A DNA stretch of 64,000 nucleotides from positions 5,593,614-5,657,613 of the forward strand of contig NZ_AP018290.1 in the NCBI RefSeq assembly GCF_002368415.1, written 5' to 3'. Numbering within the stretch: position 1 is the first letter of the stretch; each line of letters opens with the position of its first letter. The translations under genes were made by a program, and so were the position numbers. Source of the DNA: Calothrix sp. NIES-4105. Lineage in GTDB: Bacteria > Cyanobacteriota > Cyanobacteriia > Cyanobacteriales > Nostocaceae. The notes beneath the pieces are model-generated. The model worked only from the letters and a program-made list of their open reading frames with translations, did not search any database and was not told the origin of the DNA. Below, piece by piece: positions 54,831-63,952 of the stretch.

Positions 54831-55940
54831 ATGGAAAGTGTAAATTCTTCACAGCAAACCCATCAGGTAGAACCAGTTGATGATTCGGTAAATCACGTTC
54901 ATGAACACGAAACGGATGATACGAGTCATGTTAGCGCGATTACTCCATTTGAAGAGTCAATCGAAGAGTCAATTCAGGAAGGGCAAAGACGCAGATTAGC
55001 TCGCAAAAGGACTTTGCGTAGAGTGATTCTCGGTTTACTGCTGGGAGCAGGGGTAGTAGCATCAGGTGTTTATTTCTATCGGTGGTTTCAGTTCAACAAA
55101 TACCATCTCACAACCGATGTTGCTTACACAAGTGCGGATATTTACCCAGTTACTTCTCGTGTCGCTGGGGTAGTAACTGAAGTTTCGGTCAAAGAAAATC
55201 AACCAGTTAACCCAGGAACGGTTTTGGTTAAACTTGATCCCCGCGAGTATCAAGTTGACTTAGCGCAAGCAAAAGCTGCACTTGATGTGGCAAAACAACA
55301 AGTTGAAGTCGCGCGAGAAAGTGTCAATAACGTTCCGCCAACGATTGTAGCCCAACCAGTTAACCCATCTCCAACCAACCCCAATCAGCCGAAGCTTGTT
55401 CTTCCTGCACCACAAACTTCTAATACACAATCCGAAGTCAACAAGCAGCAATATAAAGCTGCACTCGCGACTGTTGTACAAAGACAAGCTGAAGTTAAAC
55501 AAGCCGAACTTAAGCTTAGTTATGCCAGTATTCCCGCGCTGGTTCCAGGTCAAGTTCGTAACTCAGTTGTCCGTGTCGGTCAGCAAATACAGCCCGGACA
55601 AACTCTTGTTGAAATAGTGCAACCAAATCCTTGGATTGTGGCGAACTTCCAAGAAAACCAGTTAGAAAGAATACAGCCTGGGCAAAAAGCTGAAATCAAA
55701 ATTGCCGCTTTTCCTAGCCGTAAATTTAAAGGAACGGTTGAAAGTGTGTCTTCGAGTCCAACAAATGTAGTCGCATCTCCTTCCCCAAATAATACTGGAA
55801 GTAATTTTGCCAATATGCAATCGAATAATCCTCGTCGCATTCCTGTCAAAATTGTGTTTGACCCTAATAGTATTAAAGGTTTTGAATCAAAAATTGCTCC
55901 TAATATGTCGGCTGATGTGATATTGAGTACACGTAAATAG
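54831..55940 (+). CDS. HlyD/EmrA-type membrane fusion protein
   Basis: 369 residues. Cytoplasmic head of about 65 residues, acidic and His-rich (VNHVHEHETDDTSHVS), one membrane segment at about 66-85 (VILGLLLGAGVVASGVYFY), then the adaptor layout: VTSRVAGVVTEVSVKENQPV (lipoyl half, about 107-126), a coiled-coil hairpin (DLAQAKAALDVAKQQVEVAR to KQAELKLSYASIPA, interrupted by a Pro/Asn-rich segment), the second lipoyl half GQQIQPGQTLVEIV, and the beta-barrel (ERIQPGQKAEIKI). Such proteins connect an inner-membrane pump to an outer-membrane channel. No transporter gene follows, so the partner is encoded elsewhere. Confidence 0.88.
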   Translation: MESVNSSQQTHQVEPVDDSVNHVHEHETDDTSHVSAITPFEESIEESIQEGQRRRLARKRTLRRVILGLLLGAGVVASGVYFYRWFQFNKYHLTTDVAYTSADIYPVTSRVAGVVTEVSVKENQPVNPGTVLVKLDPREYQVDLAQAKAALDVAKQQVEVARESVNNVPPTIVAQPVNPSPTNPNQPKLVLPAPQTSNTQSEVNKQQYKAALATVVQRQAEVKQAELKLSYASIPALVPGQVRNSVVRVGQQIQPGQTLVEIVQPNPWIVANFQENQLERIQPGQKAEIKIAAFPSRKFKGTVESVSSSPTNVVASPSPNNTGSNFANMQSNNPRRIPVKIVFDPNSIKGFESKIAPNMSADVILSTRK

Positions 55941-56170
55941 AACCCCCCTAGCCCCCCTTAATAAGGGCTACAGCGTAAACACAAGTCTCTCTTTCTTCTC
56001 TTTCTTCTCTTTCTTTGTGTCCTTTGTGCCCTTCGTGGTTCCTTAAAGAGATAAACCACAAAGAACACAAAGAACACAAAGGGGGGAAAAGAAGGGGGTT
56101 ATTTAAACATGTGTGTACACGCCCTGCGCGTGGAAGGGGGGGAACAAGAAAGGGTGTTCTTAAGCCCCCC
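55941..56170. repeat. Composite palindromic repeat, copy 2 (opposite orientation to 2095-2342)
   Basis: Begins AACCCCCCTAGCCCCCCTTA right behind the HlyD-like stop codon, then GCTACAGCGTAAACACAAG, a TTTCTTCTC tract, CTTTGTGTCCTTTGTGCCC, the block GTGGTTCCTTAAAGAGATAA, the inverse CACAAAGAACACAAAG, GGGGAAAAGAAGGGGGTTAT, TTAAACATGTGTGTACACGC and GGAAGGGGGG. The order of parts equals that of the copy near 2.1 kb read in reverse. The nagA stop codon (TAA, minus strand) lies inside it. Confidence 0.82.
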
Positions 56171-57361
56171 GCAAGTTCGGGGGTTGAGGGGATTAAATCT
56201 TTGCCAGTTTAACTCACTGTTTACTTCATCAATGTGCCACCGTAAAAGGTTAGAAATAGCAGCACCAGGTATAATATTTTTTAAGCCAATTGCTTGACGC
56301 GGCGCCGAGGTTGCGAGTTTAATTGCTTTCTCTACATCACAAATACCCCACTTAACCAAGTTTTGCACTCCTACTAATAACGGCAGTGTTGTTCCTGATA
56401 GGGTACCGTCGGGTAAAAAAGCTGTACCATTTTTTACTTCTATTTCGCGACTATCCCACGGGTAGGTACCATCGGGAAATCCTAAAGGCGCCAATGCATC
56501 GCTAACTAAAAATAGACCCTTGTCATAATTGCTCGCGCGTAAAAGTATATCTAGCATAATTGGTGAGACGTGCTGACCATCGGCGATAAACCCACACATG
56601 ACATTTGGGTTGGTAATAGCTGTACCTAATAAACCTGGTTCGCGGTGGTGCAGTGGTGGCATGGCGTTAAATGCGTGTGTTACCATTGTGGCGCCGTTTT
56701 CAAATGCGAAACAAGCTTGTGCTGCTGTTGCTTGCGAGTGTCCAAGACTAACAATAATATTTTTTGAACGTAGATATTCAATTACTTCGCCTGTTGGGTC
56801 TAACTCTGGGGCGAGCGTGATAACTTTCACTGTATGGGTATAATCGCCTATAACTCGTTTGACTTCATCGATAGTTAAAGGCAGCAAATATTCAGCAGGA
56901 TGGGCGCCGCGTTTTTGGTAGTTTAAAAATGGCCCTTCTAAATGGACACCGAGAATTTTGGCGGTATGAACTGTGTTGTTAAGCTTTATGTAGTCGGCAA
57001 AAAAAGCCAACGCGCGCTGGATATTTTCTACTGAAGTCGTTACTAAAGTCGGTAAATATCCATCAACACCGTTATTCCACAAAAATTCCGATATTTTGGG
57101 CAATAAATAGGCATTATCGGAACTTAAATCGGGAAATGCTAAACATAAGCCACCATTAATCTGTAAATCTACACCTCCTAGCGATAGCCAATCTCCTTTA
57201 ACGTCTATTACTTGTAAATTATCTGGTGGTACTCGTTTGAAGATTGTACCCATCGATAAGATTCGCTGAACAATGCCATCAGAAATCAATAACATCTGTA
57301 AATCTTTGTAACCAGGTACACGCGCGTTGATAATATCTATAGGTGTCGTAATCGTATTCAT
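56099..57361 (-). CDS. nagA: N-acetylglucosamine-6-phosphate deacetylase with repeat-derived C-terminus
   Basis: 420 residues. Amidohydrolase fold: GGVDLQINGGLCLAFPDLS near residues 57-75, GVHLEGPFLNYQKRGAHP (about 133-150, metal Glu), SLGHSQATAAQ (about 203), THAFNAMPPLHHREPGLLG (about 222-240), and the catalytic aspartate in LVSDALAPLGFPDGTYPW. It deacetylates GlcNAc-6-P in amino-sugar recycling. The family normally ends near NLLRWHIDEVNSELNWQRF (about 390). The last ~28 residues (NPRTCGGLKNTLSCSPPSTR and following) are encoded by repeat sequence, including a C-rich palindrome CCCCCCGCAAGTTCGGGGG. The enzyme core looks complete. Confidence 0.88.
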   Translation of the reverse strand: MNTITTPIDIINARVPGYKDLQMLLISDGIVQRILSMGTIFKRVPPDNLQVIDVKGDWLSLGGVDLQINGGLCLAFPDLSSDNAYLLPKISEFLWNNGVDGYLPTLVTTSVENIQRALAFFADYIKLNNTVHTAKILGVHLEGPFLNYQKRGAHPAEYLLPLTIDEVKRVIGDYTHTVKVITLAPELDPTGEVIEYLRSKNIIVSLGHSQATAAQACFAFENGATMVTHAFNAMPPLHHREPGLLGTAITNPNVMCGFIADGQHVSPIMLDILLRASNYDKGLFLVSDALAPLGFPDGTYPWDSREIEVKNGTAFLPDGTLSGTTLPLLVGVQNLVKWGICDVEKAIKLATSAPRQAIGLKNIIPGAAISNLLRWHIDEVNSELNWQRFNPLNPRTCGGLKNTLSCSPPSTRRACTHMFK

Positions 57362-57422
57362 GTTGGAAATATAGCTTTAACTGCTTTGATTTAAATATTA
57401 CTTCTAGGAATAAAGCAAGAAT

Positions 57423-57941
57423 ATGTCACCTGTTATTGGCATTATTATGGGCAGCGACTCTGACTTGCCCACGATGAAAGACGCTATTACGGTCTGTGAA
57501 GAGTTTGGGGTCAGTTGCGAAGTTGCTATTGTTAGCGCACATCGCACTCCTGAACGAATGTTTGAATATGCTAAGTCAGCACATGAACGCGGTATTAAGG
57601 TTATTATTGCTGGTGCTGGCGGCGCCGCACATCTACCTGGAATGGTAGCATCGCTAACACCGTTACCTGTAATTGGTGTTCCTGTTTCTAGTCGTCATTT
57701 ACAAGGTGTTGATTCTTTATACTCAATTGTACAAATGCCAGCAGGTATTCCTGTAGCGACTGTTGCTATTGGTAATGCTAAAAATGCGGGTTTGTTAGCT
57801 GTACAAATTATTGCTATCTATCAACCTGAATTACTGGCGAAAGTTCAACAATATAGAAGTGATTTGCGAGACTCAGTAGTAGAAAAACAGTTGAAATTGG
57901 AGCAAGTTGGTTATCAGGATTATTTGGATAAGGTTATATAA
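57423..57941 (+). CDS. purE: N5-carboxyaminoimidazole ribonucleotide mutase
   Basis: 172 residues. Class I Pur[17 protein letters not shown] (about 6-21), the catalytic region [10 protein letters not shown] (about 42-51), [20 protein letters not shown] (about 72-91), [20 protein letters not shown]. It moves the carboxyl group of N5-CAIR to C4 in purine synthesis. It is divergent from nagA, 61 bp apart. The PurK gene that makes N5-CAIR is not in the window. Confidence 0.95.
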   Translation: MSPVIGIIMGSDSDLPTMKDAITVCEEFGVSCEVAIVSAHRTPERMFEYAKSAHERGIKVIIAGAGGAAHLPGMVASLTPLPVIGVPVSSRHLQGVDSLYSIVQMPAGIPVATVAIGNAKNAGLLAVQIIAIYQPELLAKVQQYRSDLRDSVVEKQLKLEQVGYQDYLDKVI

Positions 57942-58408
57942 ACAAAGAGGTAATAATTCGTAATATATTGAAGAATATAGGCATTCATCCTAGGGTATTA
58001 AATTGTGTCGAAGTTTGCAAAGTTCTGACAATTTGTATTGAGTGTTACAGAATCCAACTGTTTAAAAATACACAATCGATAACAAATTTATTAGGTTTCC
58101 CAGAAGCTTTACTCCCTTCACGCTCAAAAAATACCCAATGAACGAACCGCTGCATGACGCTGCATTACGCTAAGGAAGAAAAATTTATAGGTAATCTTCT
58201 AGCAGGAAGGGAGTAAGCAGGTTGAAATTGAATGCAACGTGTTTGTAAGTTTTGATGTGTTGAAATAAAAACAAAGGTCAAAAAATTATCAAGGGTAGTT
58301 AAATCAGATTTTTTGAGTTTTACTCTTAACTACAAAAACCGCACTAAACCTTCAGGTGTTCGCACAGCGGAATAAGTTACGTGAAGCTACGTTAATTAAA
58401 GAAATATT
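57942..58408. other. Gene-free region after purE with a long-range inverted repeat
   Basis: About 470 bp without a protein gene. TTACTCCCTTC at 58109-58119 and its inverse GAAGGGAGTAA at 58206-58216 are 11 bp, perfect, 86 bp apart, extended by GC/GC. The region ends at a strong terminator. It may be a 3' untranslated region of purE or an independent RNA; nothing here matches an RNA family I know. Confidence 0.4.
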
Positions 58409-58443
58409 AAAATCCTGGTTTCGCTTATGTAACCAGGATTTTT
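58409..58443. terminator. Bidirectional rho-independent terminator
   Basis: AAAATCCTGGTT and AACCAGGATTTT form a 12-bp stem with loop TCGCTTATGT, followed by a T-run on both strands. It serves purE (plus) and the glycosyltransferase gene at 58486 (minus). Confidence 0.85.
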
Positions 58444-58485
58444 CGTTAAAAAAACCAAATTTTCTCTTATCAGGTCAACAATAAT

Positions 58486-59565
58486 TTAACTTGCTTTGAG
58501 TTGGCTATAATCTTGTACTAATTCACCGTAAACATCAAGCGTCGCAACGGAAGCGCGCGTGACGTGAAAGCGTTCTAAATTCTGCTGCGCTTGATACTTC
58601 CATTTGTCTAAGGTAGATGGTTGACTAAGTAATTCATATAAAGCTGCTGCCAAAGCATTGCTGTTTGATGGTGGTACTAATACACCTGCTTGTCGATTAT
58701 CTAATGTTTCAGGAATTCCATCCACATCTGAAGCAACAATTGCACAACCCGCTTCTCTTGCTTCTGTCAGAACTAAACCGAATGACTCATGATGCGAAGC
58801 TAAAACAAATATATCTGTTGAGAGCATGTACCGCTGAGGATGAGTTTGAAATCCTTCAAAGTGGATGCGGTCGCGATACTTACTTTTTTTAGCACGAGCT
58901 TCAAATTCTTCTCGGTCTGGTCCATTGCCCACTAAATATAGATGTGCATCAGTGTGAGAAGCAATTTGAATAAAAGCATCGATTAACTCACCAATTCCTT
59001 TACGTTTGTACATTCCAGCAACAGTAGTAATTGCGGGACGTTTTAATGGTACTGGTAAACAATCTTTGATTTTAGGATTGCGTGGACTGTTGAGAGTCGC
59101 ATTGCCCACTACCCGAATTTTATGCTTAGAGATACCACGACGTATCATTGAATCAGCAACCGCATGACTCACAGTAATAACGCGGTCAGCAAGTCCCATC
59201 AATATAGAACTAGTCTGAAACTCATTGTGAACAGTCGAAACTAAACCGTACTTGCTCTCCGAACGTAACAACCACGCAAGTAAAATACCTGTCATCATAT
59301 GACCATGAACGATATCTGGCTGAAACTGCGTTGTGATTACTCGAAAACACCGAGCAGCGTTCATAAGGTTGATTGGTTTTCGCGACTGGTCTAAATGAAA
59401 GTGCTTGACACCATATTGAGTAAGTAACGTTTCATATTTTCCACCTGCTGATGCAACAGCAACTTGATGACCAAGCGAGGCCTGCATACAAGCTAGGTCT
59501 ACTGCCACATTTACAATACCGTTACCGATTTCTTCTATATGGTTCGCAATATGTAATATACGCAT
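58486..59565 (-). CDS. GT4-family glycosyltransferase
   Basis: 359 residues. GT-B fold: ILHIANHIEEIGNGIVNVAV at the start, a central AITTVAGMYKRKGIGELIDA (start of the nucleotide-sugar domain, about 174-193), LYLVGNGPDREEFEARAK, and the ExxxxxxxE nucleotide site within ASHHESFGLVLTEAREAGCA (about 257-276), then VASDVDGIPETLDN. A retaining transferase is expected. It lies next to a PIG-L deacetylase on the same strand (about 90 bp apart), suggesting a role in a glycan that contains an N-acetylated sugar, for example exopolysaccharide or a small glycoconjugate. Confidence 0.88.
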   Translation of the reverse strand: MRILHIANHIEEIGNGIVNVAVDLACMQASLGHQVAVASAGGKYETLLTQYGVKHFHLDQSRKPINLMNAARCFRVITTQFQPDIVHGHMMTGILLAWLLRSESKYGLVSTVHNEFQTSSILMGLADRVITVSHAVADSMIRRGISKHKIRVVGNATLNSPRNPKIKDCLPVPLKRPAITTVAGMYKRKGIGELIDAFIQIASHTDAHLYLVGNGPDREEFEARAKKSKYRDRIHFEGFQTHPQRYMLSTDIFVLASHHESFGLVLTEAREAGCAIVASDVDGIPETLDNRQAGVLVPPSNSNALAAALYELLSQPSTLDKWKYQAQQNLERFHVTRASVATLDVYGELVQDYSQLKAS

Positions 59566-59654
59566 TTAACTGTTCTCCACGGCGCCTGCTGATGATTAAA
59601 ATATGTAAATTAGTATATAGATATATAAAGCTTGAATATTTGGTAAACAGGTAT

Positions 59655-60440
59655 TTATAGTTCGACTTTAAAAAAGATTTCATACGAACCTAAAAACCGA
59701 TTTACAAAGCCTACAGGTAGGGATTCTGTCTGCGAATTATACGATGCAATTGCCTGTTTTTTTTGCGTTTTAACTTTTGTAATTAATAACCTTCTTGCCG
59801 CTGCAATGTCCTTAAGCTTAAGCATAATAAATAATGGCGCCCGCCAAAACATCCAAATTGGATACTGGAGTAACTCAACTTCGGCTTTAAGTTGCGCGAT
59901 TGCTTCTTTAACCAATATATAGGTTGCTTCGTGGTCGCAATGACAATCTTTGTAGTGCGGAACATAAACTTCTTGAGGATTATACTTGTTTAAAAGCTCC
60001 ATAATTTGCTCAATTGTTTTCTGCCTCAACTGCGAGTGTAAATTGAGTAAAGTTCCGTCTGGTTTGTCCAGAAAGTGAATATCACTTCGCTCAACACCTA
60101 AAACCTTTAATGCTGATTCAGCTTCTTGTTTGCGAATTTGAATAATCTCTTCTTTAATATTTGACTTTGAACCACCATTACCTTGTCCGTCAGTCAGGAA
60201 CACAACCGTAACTGGTGTAAGTTGCTCGCGTTTGAGTGCAATCATTCCACCACAACCAAAGGTTTCGTCGTCTTGGTGAGGAGAAAATACCATTGCTGAC
60301 TTTGAACTCAACTCCAATGGTTGACTATGAAAGCGCAAAATCAAAAAAGACAATAAAGTCGAGTTAAGATTTTGCACTCGTTGGAGCAAGTTGCTAGGTA
60401 TAAACTTTTGTGTTTTTTGCAGAATTTTCTTTATTGTCAT
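59655..60440 (-). CDS. PIG-L family deacetylase
   Basis: 261 residues from ATG 60440 (MTIKKILQKTQKF); a TTG at 60464 would add 8 codons. The zinc/catalytic motif is FSPHQDDETFGCGGMIAL (about 51-68; the aspartate-aspartate-glutamate signature H.DDE.FGCGG). The second zinc motif is in HYKDCHCDHEATY (about 160-172). Such enzymes remove acetyl groups from N-acetylglucosamine moieties (LmbE/MshB/GlcNAc-PI type). No signal peptide; two weakly hydrophobic stretches. Its neighbour is a GT4 transferase on the same strand, read after it. Confidence 0.9.
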   Translation of the reverse strand: MTIKKILQKTQKFIPSNLLQRVQNLNSTLLSFLILRFHSQPLELSSKSAMVFSPHQDDETFGCGGMIALKREQLTPVTVVFLTDGQGNGGSKSNIKEEIIQIRKQEAESALKVLGVERSDIHFLDKPDGTLLNLHSQLRQKTIEQIMELLNKYNPQEVYVPHYKDCHCDHEATYILVKEAIAQLKAEVELLQYPIWMFWRAPLFIMLKLKDIAAARRLLITKVKTQKKQAIASYNSQTESLPVGFVNRFLGSYEIFFKVEL

Positions 60441-60653
60441 AATTAACTGTTTATGATATAGCAAATAAGTTAGTTAACATTGGTCGCAAATCTTACTGTC
60501 TTTAGAAAAAACAGATAAGATTCTATTATTTTTTGCAAGAAATCATATTTAAATATATAAACCTTTTTTACTATATTTACAAGAACTGTAATTGTTTTGA
60601 TGTACATAGCGTAATCTATGCATCTACTCAACCAGCAGTTGAAATATATTAGA
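60441..60653. other. Gene-free AT-rich stretch
   Basis: Upstream of the PIG-L gene. No gene and no clear promoter. Confidence 0.4.
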
Positions 60654-60746
60654 ACTTACGCACAGAAACCGGGTTTCTACGATAAATCATCGTTTTCACG
60701 AATGAATATGAACAAGAAATCGGTTTCTCGCCTTTTATGCGTAAGT
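60654..60746. repeat. MITE-like element with ACTTACGCA / TGCGTAAGT ends
   Basis: About 93 bp. Terminal arms ACTTACGCACAGAAACCGG on the left and TTTATGCGTAAGT on the right, with an inner pair GAAACCGGGTTTCT and AGAAATCGGTTTCTCG. There is no coding capacity. The ACTTACGCA end is common among small non-autonomous elements in filamentous cyanobacteria. Confidence 0.75.
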
Positions 60747-61456
60747 CCTATATATTATCGATATATATTTTTGTATTTATAAATTACATGAAATTAACCC
60801 AGTAATGCATCATGAATAACTATAATAAGCATTAGTTAATTAATCCAAATAAATATAATCATTTTCATTGCATATAGCAGTCCGCACAACCCGACGTAAA
60901 AATCGCGTCTCTACGTACATGTATAAGGCTATCTCACTTACATCAAATCTTTAAGCAAGCTGAAGTGCATTAATCAGATGAGTATGCATCAATTGTGAAA
61001 CATATCTGAAACATATATTCTTGTAGTGGATTGTATTTGTAAATAAGCTATCAAATATATGTATTGACCGGATTATGTTTACAGTAAATTTATGGAATCT
61101 ACATATGGTTTTTAAAATTAAATTATTTAACCTTAGCTTAAAGTTTTAGATATCATTACTAAAAGTAGTTATGATTTAGCCAAAGCTTCAAATAAGCTAA
61201 TCGAATTTAGGTGCTACAATTTTCTACAATACTCCACACCAATCGTCCAATCTATTCCTTATGTGATACTAGTTTACTTATATCAAGCTAAATACGTATA
61301 TTTTAATGTTACTGCGTATCATGAGTTACAAATGCAGTAATTGTAGCAATATATATATACATTAATAGCATAGCTTTTTTACGGTAGTAACATTGTGTTA
61401 TCTGGTAACACAGGGAATCTATACTAAACTTTATTTTAGAGGCGCAATTTTAAAAA
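60747..61456. other. Gene-free region before the glycosyltransferase gene
   Basis: About 710 bp, AT-rich. It contains a half copy of the GTAGAGACG palindrome (ATCGCGTCTCTACGTAC, about 60901-60917) and otherwise only short A/T runs. There is no open frame with a plausible product. Confidence 0.45.
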
Positions 61457-62656
61457 ATGCGAGTAGAATCGGTGAAAGGTAGTGATAACAATATTTTTAA
61501 GCCTGCGTCAATCTTGTGTGTAGGTGCGGGTTGGTTTCCAAAAACGCCGGGAGGGTTGGAAAGGTATGTTTATGAATTGACGCATAAGTTGGCAGCATTT
61601 GACCGGATAGAACTTTGTGGTGTTGGGTTGCCAAGGGACGAAAACAATTCACCGATCAAGTTAACAAACTTAGCTTCTCCTGATGCTCCAATTTGGAACC
61701 GGATGTGGTCTTGTCGCTCGAATTTCCGTGCGTCGCGTACTTTTACACCTGATGCCATCAATTTACATTTTGCTTTATACAGCTTTCCAATATTAGATTT
61801 ATTACCAAAACAAGTTCCAATTACGTTTAACTTTCACGGTCCTTGGGTATCGGAAAGCGTACAGGAATCTGGCGAAAACAAAATTAGCATTTTACTTAAG
61901 AAATGGTTAATTGAGCAGAGAACATATAATCGATGCGACCGATTTATTGTTCTCTCAAAAGCGTTTGGTAACATATTACACCAGAAATATCAAATTCCTT
62001 GGGATAAAATTCACATAATTCCTGGTGGAGTTAACACTGAAAAATTTCAGCCGAATTTATCCAAAACAGGCGCCCGTGAAGCATTAGGTTGGCCGCAAGA
62101 CCGTCAAATTCTTTTTACATCACGTCGTTTAGTGCATCGTGTTGGTATAGATAAATTATTGGATGCGGTAGCTGCGATTAAATCTAGAAATCCTGATATT
62201 TGGTTAGCAGTAGGGGGGAGAGGTTCAATGCTTGAAACTTTAGTTTCTCAAGCAACCGAGCTTGGTCTTGATAACCACGTTAAATTTATTGGATTTTTAG
62301 AAGATGAGTTATTACCTGTAGCATATCAAGCCGCAGACCTAAGTGTAATGCCGAGCCAAGCATTTGAAGGTTTTGGGTTAGCATTAGTCGAGTCACTAGC
62401 TTGTGGAACTCCAGTTGTTTGCACACCAGTTGGTGGAATGCCAGAAATATTAGAACCATTCTCACCTGATTTAATTTGTGCTTCGACAACTAGTAGCGCG
62501 ATAGCAGAAACTTTAGAACAAGCTTTATTGAAAAAAATTGCAGTTCCATCACCATCACAATGTCGCGAATACGCAACTACTAACTTTGACTGGTCTAAAA
62601 TTGCTCTACTTGTGCGCGCGGTGATGTTAGGAGGGGCGGGTTCACCTAAATTTTAG
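61457..62656 (+). CDS. GT4-family glycosyltransferase, C-terminus from a repeat
   Basis: 399 residues. GT-B fold with GWFPKTPGGLERYVYELTHK (about 26-45), FNFHGPWVSES, IIPGGVNTEKFQPNLSKTG (about 191-209), FTSRRLVHRVGIDKLLDAV (about 221-239), and the nucleotide-sugar site MPSQAFEGFGLALVESLACG (about 296-315) followed by TPVVCTPVGGMPEIL. A retaining hexosyltransferase for a surface glycan is likely. The last residues, GGAGSPKF, and the TAG stop come from a dispersed repeat (GGCGGGTTCACCTAAATTTT at 62636). Relatives should end slightly differently. Confidence 0.88.
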   Translation: MRVESVKGSDNNIFKPASILCVGAGWFPKTPGGLERYVYELTHKLAAFDRIELCGVGLPRDENNSPIKLTNLASPDAPIWNRMWSCRSNFRASRTFTPDAINLHFALYSFPILDLLPKQVPITFNFHGPWVSESVQESGENKISILLKKWLIEQRTYNRCDRFIVLSKAFGNILHQKYQIPWDKIHIIPGGVNTEKFQPNLSKTGAREALGWPQDRQILFTSRRLVHRVGIDKLLDAVAAIKSRNPDIWLAVGGRGSMLETLVSQATELGLDNHVKFIGFLEDELLPVAYQAADLSVMPSQAFEGFGLALVESLACGTPVVCTPVGGMPEILEPFSPDLICASTTSSAIAETLEQALLKKIAVPSPSQCREYATTNFDWSKIALLVRAVMLGGAGSPKF

Positions 62657-62697
62657 ATTATTTACCAGGATATAGGTAAACCCACGCGTACAAGAGA
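62633..62697. repeat. Palindromic repeat GGCGGGTTCACC...GGTAAACCCACG, copy 2, overlapping a gene end
   Basis: GGGGCGGGTTCACCTAAATT, TTAGATTATTTACCAGGATA, TAGGTAAACCCACGCGTACA: almost the reverse complement of 24917-24977. Its left 24 bp encode the last residues and stop codon of the glycosyltransferase at 61457-62656. Confidence 0.88.
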
Positions 62698-62704
62698 GGC
62701 GGAG

Positions 62705-63952
62705 TTATTTTTTGGCTTTTATTGTAGTTAAAAGTGTGGCGACCCAACTTGAGGCAACGGCGCCAACTAAAAACAATGCCATTGGTATAATCCATATTGT
62801 GTTAGCCAACGATAGAATAATGCTAAGGCAGCCTAGTACAGCGAGACTAATGGTATAAATTCTCATTGTTTTGCGTGGGAAGCCGATTTCGCAATGAAAG
62901 CTTGCTGCTGTTGGAATTAGTAGTAAACCGAAAACAGCAGCGCCAATTAATGCAGTGTTATGATTAGTAAATAAATATACAAAAAAAGATAAAATCGCAA
63001 TACCAAAACAGGCGCCCCAATAGTTAGACTGTAGAATCTCGGTTTCTGTTAGTGCTAAACGTCCGAATTTATCAAAACGTAGTAGGAGAGTAAATAACGG
63101 GTCAATAATCCATGTCAAAATTACAAATAATAGATAGCCTATAGCAACAACAATTACAAGTTGTTTTAACCCGACCTGATTTAATCCTACTAGCAAGAAC
63201 CGCACGGCAAAGTATAAGCCGATTGTAAATACCCAACGGGTTGTATTATTGAGGCGTGATGACCATAAAAAATAGCTCCGCATCAACCGATAGAGAGGGT
63301 TTTGTGCTTTCAGCGCTTCGATTATTCCAGAACGTGCCCATTCCAGGTTCGGATTTAAACGTAATGCTTCGCGGAAATATTCCAAAGCTTTTTGATGAGA
63401 TTTACCGTGAGACAGCAAAATCCAACCACTGGAAGCATAACAAGAAGCATTCAGAGGCGCCGTTGCGATAGCACTTTCTATAACTTCAACTGCTTGATCT
63501 CCTTTACCTAGTTGTGATAGCGACAACGCGCGGTAATTTAAGCATTCAACGTTTTCAGGGTCAATAGCAAGTCCATTTTGTGCGGCATCTAAAGCATCTT
63601 GCCAAAGTTTCTGGTTGTATTTGCATCTTGAAAGTAAAGCAAAATAAGAAGCTTGATAGCAGTTAAGCCGAATTGCTTCGCGTATCGATTTTTCTGCTAA
63701 TTCAAGTTCCCAACGTTCGCATAAAATGCAACTTAATGTATAGTGGGAAAAAGCATCGTCAGGCGCCAATGATATAGCTGTTCCTGCTGCTGCTATGGCT
63801 TCTTGATATCGCTGCTGGTAATTTAAACATAAGCCTAACAAAGCAGTTGCATATGCATCACTTGGTGCCTGTGCCAAAGCTTGCCTTAACTCGCGTTCCG
63901 CCATTTGATAACGCGATTGCTCTATTAATAGTGTTGCGCGTTCAATGTTCAC
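62705..63952 (-). CDS. TPR protein with C-terminal membrane domain
   Basis: 415 residues from GTG 63952 (MNIERATLLIEQSRYQMAER); the frame also opens with a TTG at 63970. About six TPR units occupy 1-205 (ERELRQALAQAPSDAYATAL, SLSQLGKGDQAVEVIESAIA, ALEYFREALRLNPNLEWARS). The C-terminal half has about five or six membrane helices (WVFTIGLYFAVRFLLVGL, LVIVVAIGYLLFVILTWII, CFGIAILSFFVYLF, IIPMALFLVGAVASSWVATL). The TPRs probably recruit partners to the membrane on the cytoplasmic side. Not assigned to a known pathway. Confidence 0.85.
   Translation of the reverse strand: MNIERATLLIEQSRYQMAERELRQALAQAPSDAYATALLGLCLNYQQRYQEAIAAAGTAISLAPDDAFSHYTLSCILCERWELELAEKSIREAIRLNCYQASYFALLSRCKYNQKLWQDALDAAQNGLAIDPENVECLNYRALSLSQLGKGDQAVEVIESAIATAPLNASCYASSGWILLSHGKSHQKALEYFREALRLNPNLEWARSGIIEALKAQNPLYRLMRSYFLWSSRLNNTTRWVFTIGLYFAVRFLLVGLNQVGLKQLVIVVAIGYLLFVILTWIIDPLFTLLLRFDKFGRLALTETEILQSNYWGACFGIAILSFFVYLFTNHNTALIGAAVFGLLLIPTAASFHCEIGFPRKTMRIYTISLAVLGCLSIILSLANTIWIIPMALFLVGAVASSWVATLLTTIKAKK

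Noticed and set aside
60441-61456. Search for tRNA or other structured RNA in the longest gene-free zone
   Set aside because: No T-arm-like GGTTCRANNCC, acceptor stem or conserved RNA motif was found; only repeats were seen.
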